From: Ketobacter sp964016105
GTDB taxonomy: Bacteria; Pseudomonadota; Gammaproteobacteria; Pseudomonadales; Ketobacteraceae
Reading direction: 5' to 3'
DNA length: 64,000 bases
Assembly (NCBI GenBank): GCA_964016105.1
Contig: CAXHEX010000001.1
Coordinates: 1 to 64,000, forward strand
Shown here: positions 33,697 through 43,109 of the stretch, in pieces
Numbering within the stretch: position 1 is the stretch's first letter
How the letters are laid out: each line of letters starts with the position of its first letter
The notes under the pieces: model-generated
What the model saw: only the letters and a program-made list of their open reading frames with translations
The model's database searches: none
Told to the model about the DNA's origin: nothing
Translations under genes and position numbers: made by a program

Positions 33697-35769
33697 GTGT
33701 TTAAGACTGCAATCTTGATTTCACTGGTGCTGGGTTTAGCCAGTTGTGGGGGAAACTCAACTGATACAAAGTCATCGCAACCGGAACAAGACGCCGCTTC
33801 AACTCCAGGGATAACCGAGTTCGCTGAGCCTGTCTCAGATCCCATTACCCACAATACTGAAACCGCTGATCCTCTAACGCAAGAAGAAGCGGATGACGAA
33901 GCCGAAAAGCCACAACCCGGTGGATACTACCGACCTCTCGATTATCCAAAGATTGATGTGTCCAGCATCATTTACATAGACAGCTCCAGCGGCCACAAAA
34001 TTGCGTTACGGGTAACACTGCCTGCGGACGAAAACGGCGACCCCATGCCCGGCCCCTTCCCAGTAATTTTGGTCCAAAGCGGATATAACGTTGGCGCTTT
34101 TAGTATTGTGCCACTGCCCGGCGGTTCAATTCTCAGTGCACCGGATCCTTTTATGGTGAGACGTGGCTATGCCATGGTAGCAGCGGACGTTGTGGGCACG
34201 GGAGCGTCCCAAGGTGGCTGGGAAATGTTTGGTGCTGATGAACAAGCGGGCTATGGCGACGTAGTGAACTGGGTGCTGGAACAACCCTGGTCCAATGGCG
34301 ATATCGGAGTAACCGGCGCATCCTACATGGCCGTCACTGGTCTATTCACAGCTGCTCAGCGCCCCGATGCGGTAAAAGCCATCTTTGCGGTTTTGCCCGT
34401 GGCTGATCCTCAAAGAGCCACTGCCGCTATCGGTGGACTTCACAACGGCGTGTTCATGTCTGAGTGGATTTATATCACTCACTTCACCGCCAGCCAAAAC
34501 GTTCCCATCATGCTGCTCCACCCCCAACACATGAACTCCCTTATTAGGGCCACCCAATCACACATTAGTCAAATCGATAATTACTACCTGCCCATCATGA
34601 ATAGAATGATGATGGGAGATGAAGAAGTCACCTACGACACCGATTTCTGGCGCTTACGCTCCCCCATGGAGTCCCTCCATAAAATCGAAGCGCCCACCAT
34701 GATCATCGGCGCACAAAATGATTTGTTCCAACGGGATGAACCTTTAATTTATGAAGCATTAAAGGACAGAGTTGACGCCCGTTTAATTATGTTCGGTGGT
34801 GATCATTTGGGTAATTTCCTTCAGTCTTATCCGGGCACAGAAAAAACCAAACCTCTCACCCACCAAATGCTGCAGTGGTTTGATGCCCACCTCAAAGGAA
34901 TGGATGCGGGTATAGAAGATATTCCTCCGGTAGTACAAGATGTTCTGCATTATGGACCAGGCCTATGGCAAGGGCTGGCCAGCGCTGAAGATTGGCCTCA
35001 TCCATCCGCCGCGCCAGAACGTTGGTACTTACGAAAAGATGGCAAGCTTGATTCCATGCCCCCAGCGCAGCCAGAGCCACCGCGTTCTATGACAGCCAGT
35101 GAATTTACCGACTACAGCTACGGCAAATCCGATGACGGCAACTTTGTTAAATTTAGAATCGACATCAAAGATGGCAGCAAGTGCTCACCCAGCATGTCGC
35201 AATGGACACTGGGTAGAATAGGTTCTTATTTGCCTCTACCCTGCTACTACACCACCACATGGCTTGAACGCAACGCCCTGAATTATGAAACGCCACCTAT
35301 GGAAGAGGACTACTATATAAATGGTCCCATTCAGGCTGACCTGTGGATCACCAGCACCACCCCCGACGCAGTGGTAGCGGTTCGCATAGACGAGGTAAAC
35401 CGTTGGGGTAATTCTTTACCCATATCCACTGGTATTCTATTGGCATCCGCTCGCACCGTAGACGAAAGCCGGTCGCGCTTTATGCAAGGGGAGATGGTAC
35501 AGCCCTATCACTACTTCACAAAAGAAAAGGAAAGCTTCCTGGTACCGGGCCAACCCACCAAATTGCAGGTGGAAATTTTCCCCACCAGCGCCTTGATACG
35601 CAAGGGCAATAAATTGAGGATTTCCATTAGCCCCAGTAATCAAGCCATGGGTATGGTTAATATGGCGCGACGGGACCGTATTAAAGACGGCGTAACCGAA
35701 ATACTCACCACCCCTGAACACCCATCTAGCGTGGTGCTTTTAAATGTTCCCACCAGCGAATTGAACTAG
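33697..35769 (+). CDS. CocE/NonD-type hydrolase lipoprotein (copy 3 of 3)
   Basis: 690 residues; GTG 33697 with AGGAG upstream. Lipobox LASC, a Pro/Glu-rich linker, GASYMA, a QNDLFQRDEP segment and GDHLGN. It is more diverged than copies 1 and 2 are from each other. GTGASQ replaces GGGASE near residue 165, and AAIGG replaces the GTVGIGG loop after the nucleophile. This suggests a different substrate range. Confidence 0.88.
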   Translation: MFKTAILISLVLGLASCGGNSTDTKSSQPEQDAASTPGITEFAEPVSDPITHNTETADPLTQEEADDEAEKPQPGGYYRPLDYPKIDVSSIIYIDSSSGHKIALRVTLPADENGDPMPGPFPVILVQSGYNVGAFSIVPLPGGSILSAPDPFMVRRGYAMVAADVVGTGASQGGWEMFGADEQAGYGDVVNWVLEQPWSNGDIGVTGASYMAVTGLFTAAQRPDAVKAIFAVLPVADPQRATAAIGGLHNGVFMSEWIYITHFTASQNVPIMLLHPQHMNSLIRATQSHISQIDNYYLPIMNRMMMGDEEVTYDTDFWRLRSPMESLHKIEAPTMIIGAQNDLFQRDEPLIYEALKDRVDARLIMFGGDHLGNFLQSYPGTEKTKPLTHQMLQWFDAHLKGMDAGIEDIPPVVQDVLHYGPGLWQGLASAEDWPHPSAAPERWYLRKDGKLDSMPPAQPEPPRSMTASEFTDYSYGKSDDGNFVKFRIDIKDGSKCSPSMSQWTLGRIGSYLPLPCYYTTTWLERNALNYETPPMEEDYYINGPIQADLWITSTTPDAVVAVRIDEVNRWGNSLPISTGILLASARTVDESRSRFMQGEMVQPYHYFTKEKESFLVPGQPTKLQVEIFPTSALIRKGNKLRISISPSNQAMGMVNMARRDRIKDGVTEILTTPEHPSSVVLLNVPTSELN

Positions 35770-35791
35770 ACTGGTCAATAAACTGACCCAC

Positions 35792-35830
35792 AAAAAAGCC
35801 CCGGTAAGATGTTTCTACCGGGGTTTTTTT
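35792..35830. terminator. Bidirectional terminator
   Basis: CCCCGGTA and TACCGGGG form the stem, with six A on one side and seven T on the other. It can end both the third hydrolase gene (plus) and the LEA2-type lipoprotein gene (minus). Confidence 0.9.
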
Positions 35831-35840
35831 AGCTGTTGAA

Positions 35841-36692
35841 TTAGGGCTGATAATGAATGGGAAACTTCAAATTTTTCAAGGCCGGTAAACCACTATCCAC
35901 CGTAACGTTCGCATCCAGGCTATAGCCACTAAAGCTACCGCTGGTCAAACTCTTGATCAATCCAGCCGATATTTTGCCCAACTCAATACTCACGGGAATA
36001 GATACCGTAGAGGTTTGGTTCTCCGCAATGTTAATGGCCTGGTCGATGGCACCAGAAAACAAAGATTTGCCCCCTTGGTTAATATTGTAATCAATATCCT
36101 TCAAGGTTAAGCCAAAGTTATTGGGATTGGTTACTTTCATGGCCAGAGCGAAGTTCACTTGAGAAAGACTCAGCTTTTTCACTTCCAGGTTTCCAAACGA
36201 CACTTCAGGAACCTTGGGTACGGTTACCGCGCCGTCTTTATCCGCTTTAATGGCAAACAAATTTAATACCGGAGCGTCCAAACGCATATTGGTTTTCACA
36301 TTGTATTTGAGCTGATTATCGTCGCCCACTTCCTTTAGCATTTTCATTATTTGCGAAAAGCCAATGGTCAAAGGCACTTCAACCACACTGGATGCCAACG
36401 CCGGCACTTTAAAACCTTCGTCTGTGGAGCCATCGAAAAACTTACGTCCGTTGAAACCCACCTCATAATCGTAACCGGACAAAGCCAACGCATAGTTATT
36501 GGGATTATCCACTTTCAACTTTAACGACAAAGCCACCGAATCGAGATCAAACCCGGTAACCGAGAAGTTTTCTACGGAAACAGCAGGTTCTTTCACTACG
36601 CTTTTTAAAGCAGCGGTGTTCAATTGTTCACAGCCGCTCAAAAACAGCAAGCTTGTGCAAAACACAAACAAGGAAAATAGGGTACGGTTCAT
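35841..36692 (-). CDS. LEA type 2 (WHy-domain) lipoprotein
   Basis: 283 residues from ATG 36692 (GGAG upstream; the open extension to 36722 is unlikely). Lipobox LSGC. Two repeated beta-rich LEA2/WHy units, each with a VDNPNNYAL- or VTNPNNFGL-type motif. Such proteins bind or shuttle lipids or give stress protection at the envelope. It lies 82 bases downstream of the wax-ester synthase gene on the same strand, possibly co-transcribed. Confidence 0.85.
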   Translation of the reverse strand: MNRTLFSLFVFCTSLLFLSGCEQLNTAALKSVVKEPAVSVENFSVTGFDLDSVALSLKLKVDNPNNYALALSGYDYEVGFNGRKFFDGSTDEGFKVPALASSVVEVPLTIGFSQIMKMLKEVGDDNQLKYNVKTNMRLDAPVLNLFAIKADKDGAVTVPKVPEVSFGNLEVKKLSLSQVNFALAMKVTNPNNFGLTLKDIDYNINQGGKSLFSGAIDQAINIAENQTSTVSIPVSIELGKISAGLIKSLTSGSFSGYSLDANVTVDSGLPALKNLKFPIHYQP

Positions 36693-36774
36693 AAGATCTC
36701 CAACACAGAAAATGTGCCCCATTGTAGCGGATCAAAGCTACGCCTACTACGCCAGTGCAGTTCTGAACAGGAAC

Positions 36775-38226
36775 TCAATCAGCGTTTAATTCGGTTCTGA
36801 AACCACCACCCACAGCCACCTGTTGATTAACTGGTTCGTAATGGGGTAATGCCACCGACACACATTGCTCCAATTCATTCAAAGCCTGCTCCATCAGTGT
36901 CAATATACGTTGCACCTTGGGCATGGCTTTAGGGCAAGCCACCAAGCCAAAATCCACATAATCGTGACGGCTCACTACGGTGATATTAATGGCACTACCG
37001 TCGATTAAAACCGAAGCGGGGTAGAGACCACATAATTTGGCCCCCTGCCAATACAAGGTTTCCCTGGGCCCGGGAATATGGGATATACAAATATTTCCCA
37101 AAGTCAGATCTTCATCTCGTTCAGTGAGGGCGTAGTAAATGGTGGGAACCAACAGCTTTAACGCTGCCGATATAATGGTTTGATCTGGAGACAGCTGCTT
37201 GAGATGTTGCTTGTTGTAATCCATGCACGCTTTAATGGCCTTAAAGCGCTCCAAGGGGTCTTCAATGTCTGTGGCCAGATGGGCAAAAGTAAACGCCACC
37301 TCGTTTCCTAAACTGGTGTTATCCCGACGAATCGATACGGGCACACCGGCAACCAGAGGTAACTGGGGCAAATCATTGAGTTCAATTAAATATTGCCGCA
37401 GGGCACCACCACAAATAGCCAGTATCACATCATTGGAAGTACCATCGCAGGCCCTGGCCACAGACCGAATCCGTGTTGCCGACAGCGACTGGGCCGCAAA
37501 CCGCCGAGATGCGCTCACCGACTGATTAATAACGCAACGGGGACCGTGCCCCCCCGCCACAAAATCAGGATTCTTCTTCACCATATCCGTAATATTGCTG
37601 CGAAATTCACGCAACACGGGCTTTACAGAGCCAATGGGCTCACGGGCAAAGGAACGAACAATGCGACGCAAACCTCCACGGCGAACCGGGACCGGCTGGG
37701 GTTGCTTCATTTCCGAGCTTGAAGGCATGGCCCACATGGGCGGTATCGATTTCGATTTTTCACGATCGTTGGACATGGAATGAATGGCACTGGTGATCAT
37801 GGAAATACCATCCATAACTGAATGGTGAATTTTGAAATATACGGCGAAGCAACCGTCTTGCAGACCTTCAATCAGATAAAATGTCCAGAGGGGAAACGCC
37901 CGATCCAAATGGCCGGAATGGAGCCGGGATACCATGGAAAACAGTTCACGGTAACGTCCCGGTTTTGGTAGAGCCACATGAATAAAATGCTGGGTGATAT
38001 CGAAATCACTGGTTTCTTTCCAGAAATGTTTACCCCGTCGTGTCACCACTCGCCGATTGTAAGGAACCGCTGGCTGGGTGTACTGGCGCATCTTTTCCGC
38101 CAGCGCCATCACCACTTCGTGGGGATCCTGTTCTGGCTTTAATACCATTAAACCGCCAATGTGCAGGGGAATCCGTCGACTTTCCAAACGCAGAAAAGCA
38201 TCATCAATAACTTTGATCTGTTTCAT
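36775..38226 (-). CDS. Wax ester synthase/diacylglycerol acyltransferase (WS/DGAT)
   Basis: A 483-residue acyltransferase that joins acyl-CoA to a fatty alcohol or diacylglycerol, making storage wax esters or triacylglycerol. The catalytic HHSVMDG (134-140) and the PLW motif (112-114) are intact, as is the C-terminal WS_DGAT_C region (ALTERDEDLTLGNICISHIPGP). Length is typical. It supports a lipid-storing, hydrocarbon- or lipid-using lifestyle. Confidence 0.93.
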   Translation of the reverse strand: MKQIKVIDDAFLRLESRRIPLHIGGLMVLKPEQDPHEVVMALAEKMRQYTQPAVPYNRRVVTRRGKHFWKETSDFDITQHFIHVALPKPGRYRELFSMVSRLHSGHLDRAFPLWTFYLIEGLQDGCFAVYFKIHHSVMDGISMITSAIHSMSNDREKSKSIPPMWAMPSSSEMKQPQPVPVRRGGLRRIVRSFAREPIGSVKPVLREFRSNITDMVKKNPDFVAGGHGPRCVINQSVSASRRFAAQSLSATRIRSVARACDGTSNDVILAICGGALRQYLIELNDLPQLPLVAGVPVSIRRDNTSLGNEVAFTFAHLATDIEDPLERFKAIKACMDYNKQHLKQLSPDQTIISAALKLLVPTIYYALTERDEDLTLGNICISHIPGPRETLYWQGAKLCGLYPASVLIDGSAINITVVSRHDYVDFGLVACPKAMPKVQRILTLMEQALNELEQCVSVALPHYEPVNQQVAVGGGFRTELNAD

Positions 38227-38363
38227 GGGGACACATCCTTGATTATCGGCTGCACCGATGTTTTATTATTAGTGGATTCGTTGCCACAGTTTAGAGCTAA
38301 TCACCTCCAAATTAAAAGGACATTCTTGCTGGCGGCACTCATCGGCCACAGGCAGAACTCAAT

Positions 38364-39341
38364 ATGAGCACCCTTTCTGATTGTTTAGATTACTTTTTTC
38401 TGGATTATCCCAAAGATGATCTTTATTGGACGGAGAGCGCATGGTTCTCATGGGCCATACCAGAAAAAACCATTACCGGTTTCTTTTATGTTCACTTTCG
38501 ACCCAATCTGAACTGCATGCTAGGGGGTCCAGCCATGTGGGACAGGCACAGCAGGCACGTTTGGCAATTCCCTTATTTTGATTGGCAAACCATGCGACCT
38601 TTACCAGAAGGTGATTACGGGGTGGATTACAACAAGTATCACTTCGAAACCCCCTGGTCCATGTCCACTCAGATGCTGGACCCTTTACAGCGCTATCAAC
38701 TGCTCTACCAACACCAGGACTTCAAGCTTGATTTGATTTTTACCGCCATTGCCGAACCCCACGTTCTCAATGCTAAAGATCCCCAACAACTTAAACAGGC
38801 TTTCAGAACCCACTTTGAACAACCGGGTCGTATCCAGGGTTACGTAGAATTAGAAGGGATTCGCCATAAAGTGGATTGTTTTTCTATCCGAGACGGTGGC
38901 CATGGCCCTCGCTCTCTGGAGAGCTCACCCCCCGGTGGCTATGCCTGGTGCACAGCGGACCCACAAAACGCCTGGCACATCCTGGCCCCTAACGCCAGCC
39001 AGGGGCACACTACACCTCTGCGGGCGGGCTATCTGCTGCGGGATGGCGTGATGGCATCCTTGGTGGAAGGGCACCGGAAAGTACTGCAACGGGATGGGCC
39101 ACGCCCCATTGCAACGGAAATTCGCGCCACGGATACGCTGGGTCGGGAATTGCTTGCCAGGGGAGAAGCCCAAGCTGCAGCAGAATTTATGTTGTTCCCA
39201 GATCGCGGGCAATGGTGGTCGCTATACCAGTGGCAATACGATGACTTTCATTCTGCCGTTGGTGAAGACCAGGAATACTATGGTATTCAAGAATTTAGAC
39301 GCTGGCATAGGGCAGGTGCAGAAGCCTGGAAGCAGCGTTAA
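38364..39341 (+). CDS. AttH/lipocalin-like protein (DUF7064/7065-type)
   Basis: A 325-residue soluble protein rich in Trp/Tyr/Phe with two beta-barrel-like halves. The pattern fits the DUF7064/DUF7065 family, related to AttH and hydroxyneurosporene synthase. Members are found near terpenoid or steroid metabolism, but no activity is assigned. It is divergent from the wax-ester synthase. I assign the family with moderate confidence. Confidence 0.6.
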   Translation: MSTLSDCLDYFFLDYPKDDLYWTESAWFSWAIPEKTITGFFYVHFRPNLNCMLGGPAMWDRHSRHVWQFPYFDWQTMRPLPEGDYGVDYNKYHFETPWSMSTQMLDPLQRYQLLYQHQDFKLDLIFTAIAEPHVLNAKDPQQLKQAFRTHFEQPGRIQGYVELEGIRHKVDCFSIRDGGHGPRSLESSPPGGYAWCTADPQNAWHILAPNASQGHTTPLRAGYLLRDGVMASLVEGHRKVLQRDGPRPIATEIRATDTLGRELLARGEAQAAAEFMLFPDRGQWWSLYQWQYDDFHSAVGEDQEYYGIQEFRRWHRAGAEAWKQR

Positions 39342-39388
39342 ATAAAGACAATGACAACAATAACATCCACTTTAGAAGGATATTCCCC

Positions 39389-40048
39389 ATGGCGACTGGC
39401 CAACTGATTCTACTCACGGGTACCACCGGCAGCGGCAAAACCACGGCCTGTAAGGAATTCGTCGCCCAAGCCCAGGAGCTGTGGTTGCATTTTGGTGCCG
39501 ATCAGTTTCTGGGAGGCGTAGTACCGCGCAAATTTGTGGACGGCGGCCCCCGCTGTCAGGAAGGCCTGCGCAAAGTGCTGGATGATGCCAATAACCCCCA
39601 TGGACCCAGGCACCTTGAGCTTGGTCCACTGGGTATGCAAATGATCAACACGTTTCATGCCATGGTGGCTGCAGGGGTAAGCTCCGGAAGTAACATCATA
39701 GTGGACCACATCACCACCAGTGAACCCCCTTTCCTGCAAAACTGCCTCGAGCATTTCCAACATTTGCCGGTGCTATTTGTGGCACTGAACCCACCCATCG
39801 AAGTGATCCCTAAACGACTGGATGAACGCCTGGATAAAATCGTCAATTCTTTGGATCGTGAACAGGCTAAAATCGCCAATCAAAATACCAAACGCATGGC
39901 GGAATTTCTTCACCAGCAAATATTCAATCACGATGAATTTGACTTGGTTCTGGATTCCAGTTTGCTTAGCCCCCAGCAGATCGCAAACCGAATTGAACAT
40001 CGGCTACAACAGGGCCCAGGTTCAGCTTTCCCACGTCTGTGTAAATAA
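39389..40048 (+). CDS. Chloramphenicol phosphotransferase-like P-loop kinase
   Basis: A 219-residue P-loop protein: Walker A GTTGSGKTT (11-19), a VDH Walker-B-like strand and a conserved Arg-rich lid. It matches the CPT-like family, which phosphorylates small hydroxyl compounds. The real substrate is unknown and resistance should not be assumed. It starts 47 bases after the lipocalin-like gene. Confidence 0.75.
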   Translation: MATGQLILLTGTTGSGKTTACKEFVAQAQELWLHFGADQFLGGVVPRKFVDGGPRCQEGLRKVLDDANNPHGPRHLELGPLGMQMINTFHAMVAAGVSSGSNIIVDHITTSEPPFLQNCLEHFQHLPVLFVALNPPIEVIPKRLDERLDKIVNSLDREQAKIANQNTKRMAEFLHQQIFNHDEFDLVLDSSLLSPQQIANRIEHRLQQGPGSAFPRLCK

Positions 40049-40127
40049 AAAGCAGCTTAGGTCACGTTTAATAGGCATTTTCCAGGCATAATAATGGGCT
40101 TTGTCATTGGAATGAGTGGGGACCATT

Positions 40128-41033
40128 ATGCGCTGGCGGGGACAACGTAAAAGTAACAATCTTGAGGATCGTAGGGGGCAACAATTGCGCTCCGGCAGAA
40201 CTGCGGCCAGCGGTGCAGGACTGCTTCGATTATTACCACTTGTTTATCGATTTCTCGGTGTAAAAGGAACGGCGGTGGTTGTAGTGGGCTTGTTGGGTTA
40301 CGGCTTCTTCACCGGCAATCTGTCGGGCATGCTGGGAGGAAGTGTGCCCCAATCCGCAGCATCCTCAGGCTCTTCAGCACCGGTGCAACAGAGCGCCGAA
40401 GAGAAAGAGCTGGTGGAATTTGTGTCTGTGGTTCTGGCCAACACAGAAGAAACCTGGTCCACCCTATTTCAGAAAAAAGGGTTGTCTTACCAGGAGCCTC
40501 GCCTGGTGTTGTTTCGGGACTCGGTTAAATCAGCCTGTGGTATGGGCCAATCTGCCATGGGGCCTTTCTATTGCCCCGGTGATAAACAAATTTATATCGA
40601 CCTGGGCTTTTATCACCAATTGAAGCATAAATTCAAAGCCCCGGGTGATTTCGCCCAGGCCTACGTCATTGCCCATGAAGTGGGTCATCACATACAAACC
40701 CTGTTAGGCATATCAAAGAAGGTCCATGCTCAACGCAGCAAACTTAACCCAGTTGAAGCCAACAAGCTTTCGGTAAAACAGGAACTTCAAGCGGATTGTC
40801 TGGCAGGGGTATGGGCATTCCACGCAAATCACTTGCTTGAGCCCGGGGACTTGGAGGAAGGCTTAACCGCCGCCAGCGCCATTGGCGATGATACCCTGCA
40901 GAAACAAAGCAAAGGCCACGTCAGCCCCGACTCCTTTACCCATGGCAGTTCCGCTCAGCGGGTGAAATGGTTCAAGACCGGAATGGCCAGTGGCTCTATG
41001 GATAGCTGCAATACATTTGCGGGTCCAGTGTAA
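40128..41033 (+). CDS. ypfJ: Neutral zinc metallopeptidase (YpfJ family)
   Basis: 301 residues from ATG 40128; the family begins MRWRGxRxSxNxEDRRG, and this fits. One membrane helix (VVVVGLLGYGFFTG) and a periplasmic zincin domain with HEVGHH, then the downstream ELQADCLAGVWA Glu/Asp. Widespread in proteobacteria, function poorly known. Confidence 0.9.
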   Translation: MRWRGQRKSNNLEDRRGQQLRSGRTAASGAGLLRLLPLVYRFLGVKGTAVVVVGLLGYGFFTGNLSGMLGGSVPQSAASSGSSAPVQQSAEEKELVEFVSVVLANTEETWSTLFQKKGLSYQEPRLVLFRDSVKSACGMGQSAMGPFYCPGDKQIYIDLGFYHQLKHKFKAPGDFAQAYVIAHEVGHHIQTLLGISKKVHAQRSKLNPVEANKLSVKQELQADCLAGVWAFHANHLLEPGDLEEGLTAASAIGDDTLQKQSKGHVSPDSFTHGSSAQRVKWFKTGMASGSMDSCNTFAGPV

Positions 41034-41132
41034 AAAGACGTGACCAAAATCAAAGTTTGAAACCAGGCTCAGGCCCAATAGCTACACCCCCTGCCTCTAT
41101 TGCAGTAAACTTTAAGGAGTAGGGGGTTTACT

Positions 41133-42032
41133 ATGCCATCCTTTAGCAAACAACAATTGGAACGGATCATAGGGCAACTGGACCAGGCCATCAGCTATCA
41201 TGACGTATGGTATCGCCACCTCATGCGGGTGGTTGTGGTACGCCAAGCCCCTGATCCAGCGGATCTGAAATCGGATGCCCATTTAAGTTGCCGGTTTGGG
41301 CGTTGGTATCACAGTTCCATGGCCGATTTTCTCAGGGAAAATGCGGCATTTATCGCTTTGGGCGAGGCCCACCAGCAAATGCACCAAAGCGCCCGCACAT
41401 TGCTGCAATTGGTAGAGCAGAGCCAACCTATTTCATTGCAACAATGGAATCATTTCGAAGCAGATTCACAACGAATGCGGTTGGCATTTCGGGCCCTTAG
41501 ACGTGAATTCTCCACCACGGTACAAAATCAGGATCCATTAACAGAAGCCCAGACTCGCGCCAGTCTGGTTTCGGAATTGGGTGAGCAATTGGCTTTGGTA
41601 AAGCGGCAACGCCAAACCTGCGCCATTGCCATGTTGGACCTGGACCACTTTAAACGGGTTAACGACGAGCACGGTCATGGGGCTGGAGATCAGGTTTTGA
41701 TAGCTACGGTGAACTGCATTAAGTCCCTGATGCGCCCTTACGATAGAATCTATCGCTACGGTGGAGAAGAGTTCTTAATTAGTATGCCGGGCACATCCTT
41801 GAACCAAGCAGAAGAAATCGCTAACCGGGTGCGCTTAGCCATTGCCAATCAAAAGATTCCACTGGAAACACCGGACCAAACCATCCAAATTAGTGCCAGT
41901 ATTGGGTTGGCCATGTTAGAAGCGGATCGCTCTGTGGAAGATTCTTTAGCGGAAGCCGATAAGGCCATGTACGCGGCCAAAGCCAAAGGCCGCAATTGCG
42001 TGGAAAAAGAGGCCTTGGTCCCCACGGATTGA
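41133..42032 (+). CDS. CZB-domain diguanylate cyclase (DgcZ/YdeH-like)
   Basis: A 299-residue soluble enzyme. The N-terminal chemoreceptor zinc-binding domain keeps all four ligands (H23, C53, H80, H84) in the same spacing as E. coli DgcZ, where zinc inhibits the cyclase. The C-terminal GGDEF domain has RYGGEEF with the RxxD inhibitory site RPYD before it. The usual DxLTGLxNR opening is degenerate (DPLTEAQTR). Expected role: zinc-repressed c-di-GMP synthesis. Confidence 0.9.
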   Translation: MPSFSKQQLERIIGQLDQAISYHDVWYRHLMRVVVVRQAPDPADLKSDAHLSCRFGRWYHSSMADFLRENAAFIALGEAHQQMHQSARTLLQLVEQSQPISLQQWNHFEADSQRMRLAFRALRREFSTTVQNQDPLTEAQTRASLVSELGEQLALVKRQRQTCAIAMLDLDHFKRVNDEHGHGAGDQVLIATVNCIKSLMRPYDRIYRYGGEEFLISMPGTSLNQAEEIANRVRLAIANQKIPLETPDQTIQISASIGLAMLEADRSVEDSLAEADKAMYAAKAKGRNCVEKEALVPTD

Positions 42033-42115
42033 ATTACACAAGCAAACCACAGCAGTGGTATATTAACTCGATTGCTTAACCTCTCAACAACAAAGACAAA
42101 AGGAACTCATTACCC

Positions 42116-42499
42116 ATGTTCAGTCACGTCATGGTCGGTGCAAACGACATTCAAGAATCAAAAACCTTTTACGATGCCACCCTAGCTGTACTGGGCTACA
42201 ACCCCGGCGTTATTGATGAAAAAGGTCGATGTTTTTACATTTCAAAAACCGGCGTTTTTGCCATCACAAAGCCCATTGATGGTGAACCTGCCACCCATGC
42301 CAACGGCGGCACCATCGGTTTTGCCGCAAAAGATCAAGCTCAGGTGGATAAATGGCATGAGGTAGGCCTGGCCAACGGTGGCACGGTCTGCGAAGGAGGC
42401 GCCGGTATTCGAGAAGGCGCCGGACAACAACTGTATATCGCCTATTTAAGAGATCCCGCAGGCAATAAAATGTGTGCGCTCTATCGTGTAGAGAACTAG
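42116..42499 (+). CDS. VOC (glyoxalase/bleomycin-resistance fold) protein
   Basis: A 127-residue protein with paired beta-alpha-beta3 units: FSHVMVGANDIQESKTFYDA at the start and YIAYLRDPAGNKMCALY at the end. It is a metal-site candidate dioxygenase, isomerase or binding protein. AAAGGAAC precedes ATG 42116. Confidence 0.85.
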   Translation: MFSHVMVGANDIQESKTFYDATLAVLGYNPGVIDEKGRCFYISKTGVFAITKPIDGEPATHANGGTIGFAAKDQAQVDKWHEVGLANGGTVCEGGAGIREGAGQQLYIAYLRDPAGNKMCALYRVEN

Positions 42500-42641
42500 T
42501 CCTAGTTACATTAGCGGTAACATTGTGAACCAACTGTTGGTGTATTTTGAGTTTTCTATAAATCCACTTGTCGACTGCCCAGTCAGGCTCCATCTTTTAA
42601 ACACTAAAATTTGTTAAAGCCTGAGTTGGGTAGTATCGGCA

Positions 42642-43004
42642 ATGAGCAGAAAACGTATCGTTATTCTTTTTATCTTATCCGCCCTGAGTTTCGGTTGCAG
42701 CATAATGCAGCCACAAACCCTCAAGGGTACCGGTCAATCCAGAGTGTTCCAAGCCAGCTACGAACAAGTGTGGGACGCCACCAAAATTGCACTAACTTCT
42801 TTCGATTTGGAATTGGAATCGGCCAACCAAAGAAGCGGAGAGCTGGTGGCCAGCGGCAGGGGATCTGCTTTGGCCCTAAGCTCCGGCCCTAAAACCACGG
42901 TTTATATTGAAAGCTTGGGTAACAGCGCTCTCACCCGGGTAGAAGTGGTAAATAGGGAATTAGGAGATGACATCCTTGGGACCATTTATTCCCAGGTAAA
43001 ATAA
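42642..43004 (+). CDS. Small lipoprotein of unknown function
   Basis: 120 residues. The signal peptide ends in lipobox LSFGC (Cys 19). The remaining 100 residues contain ASYEQVWDATKIAL followed by paired strands, similar in pattern to BamC-like or DUF3568-type domains. No clear family call. Confidence 0.7.
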   Translation: MSRKRIVILFILSALSFGCSIMQPQTLKGTGQSRVFQASYEQVWDATKIALTSFDLELESANQRSGELVASGRGSALALSSGPKTTVYIESLGNSALTRVEVVNRELGDDILGTIYSQVK

Positions 43005-43109
43005 TATTTTCGCAGCGGGCCATCAATCAACCGATGTTAACCTCCCGTTAACCCCATCTAAATTAACCTGTCCCCAACATTGAATTGAAACGGGACGCGA
43101 TAATTGCAA

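Noticed and set aside
39389..40048. Antibiotic resistance by the chloramphenicol-phosphotransferase-like gene
   Set aside because: The family is broad and the similarity rests on P-loop features; nothing here shows chloramphenicol as substrate.
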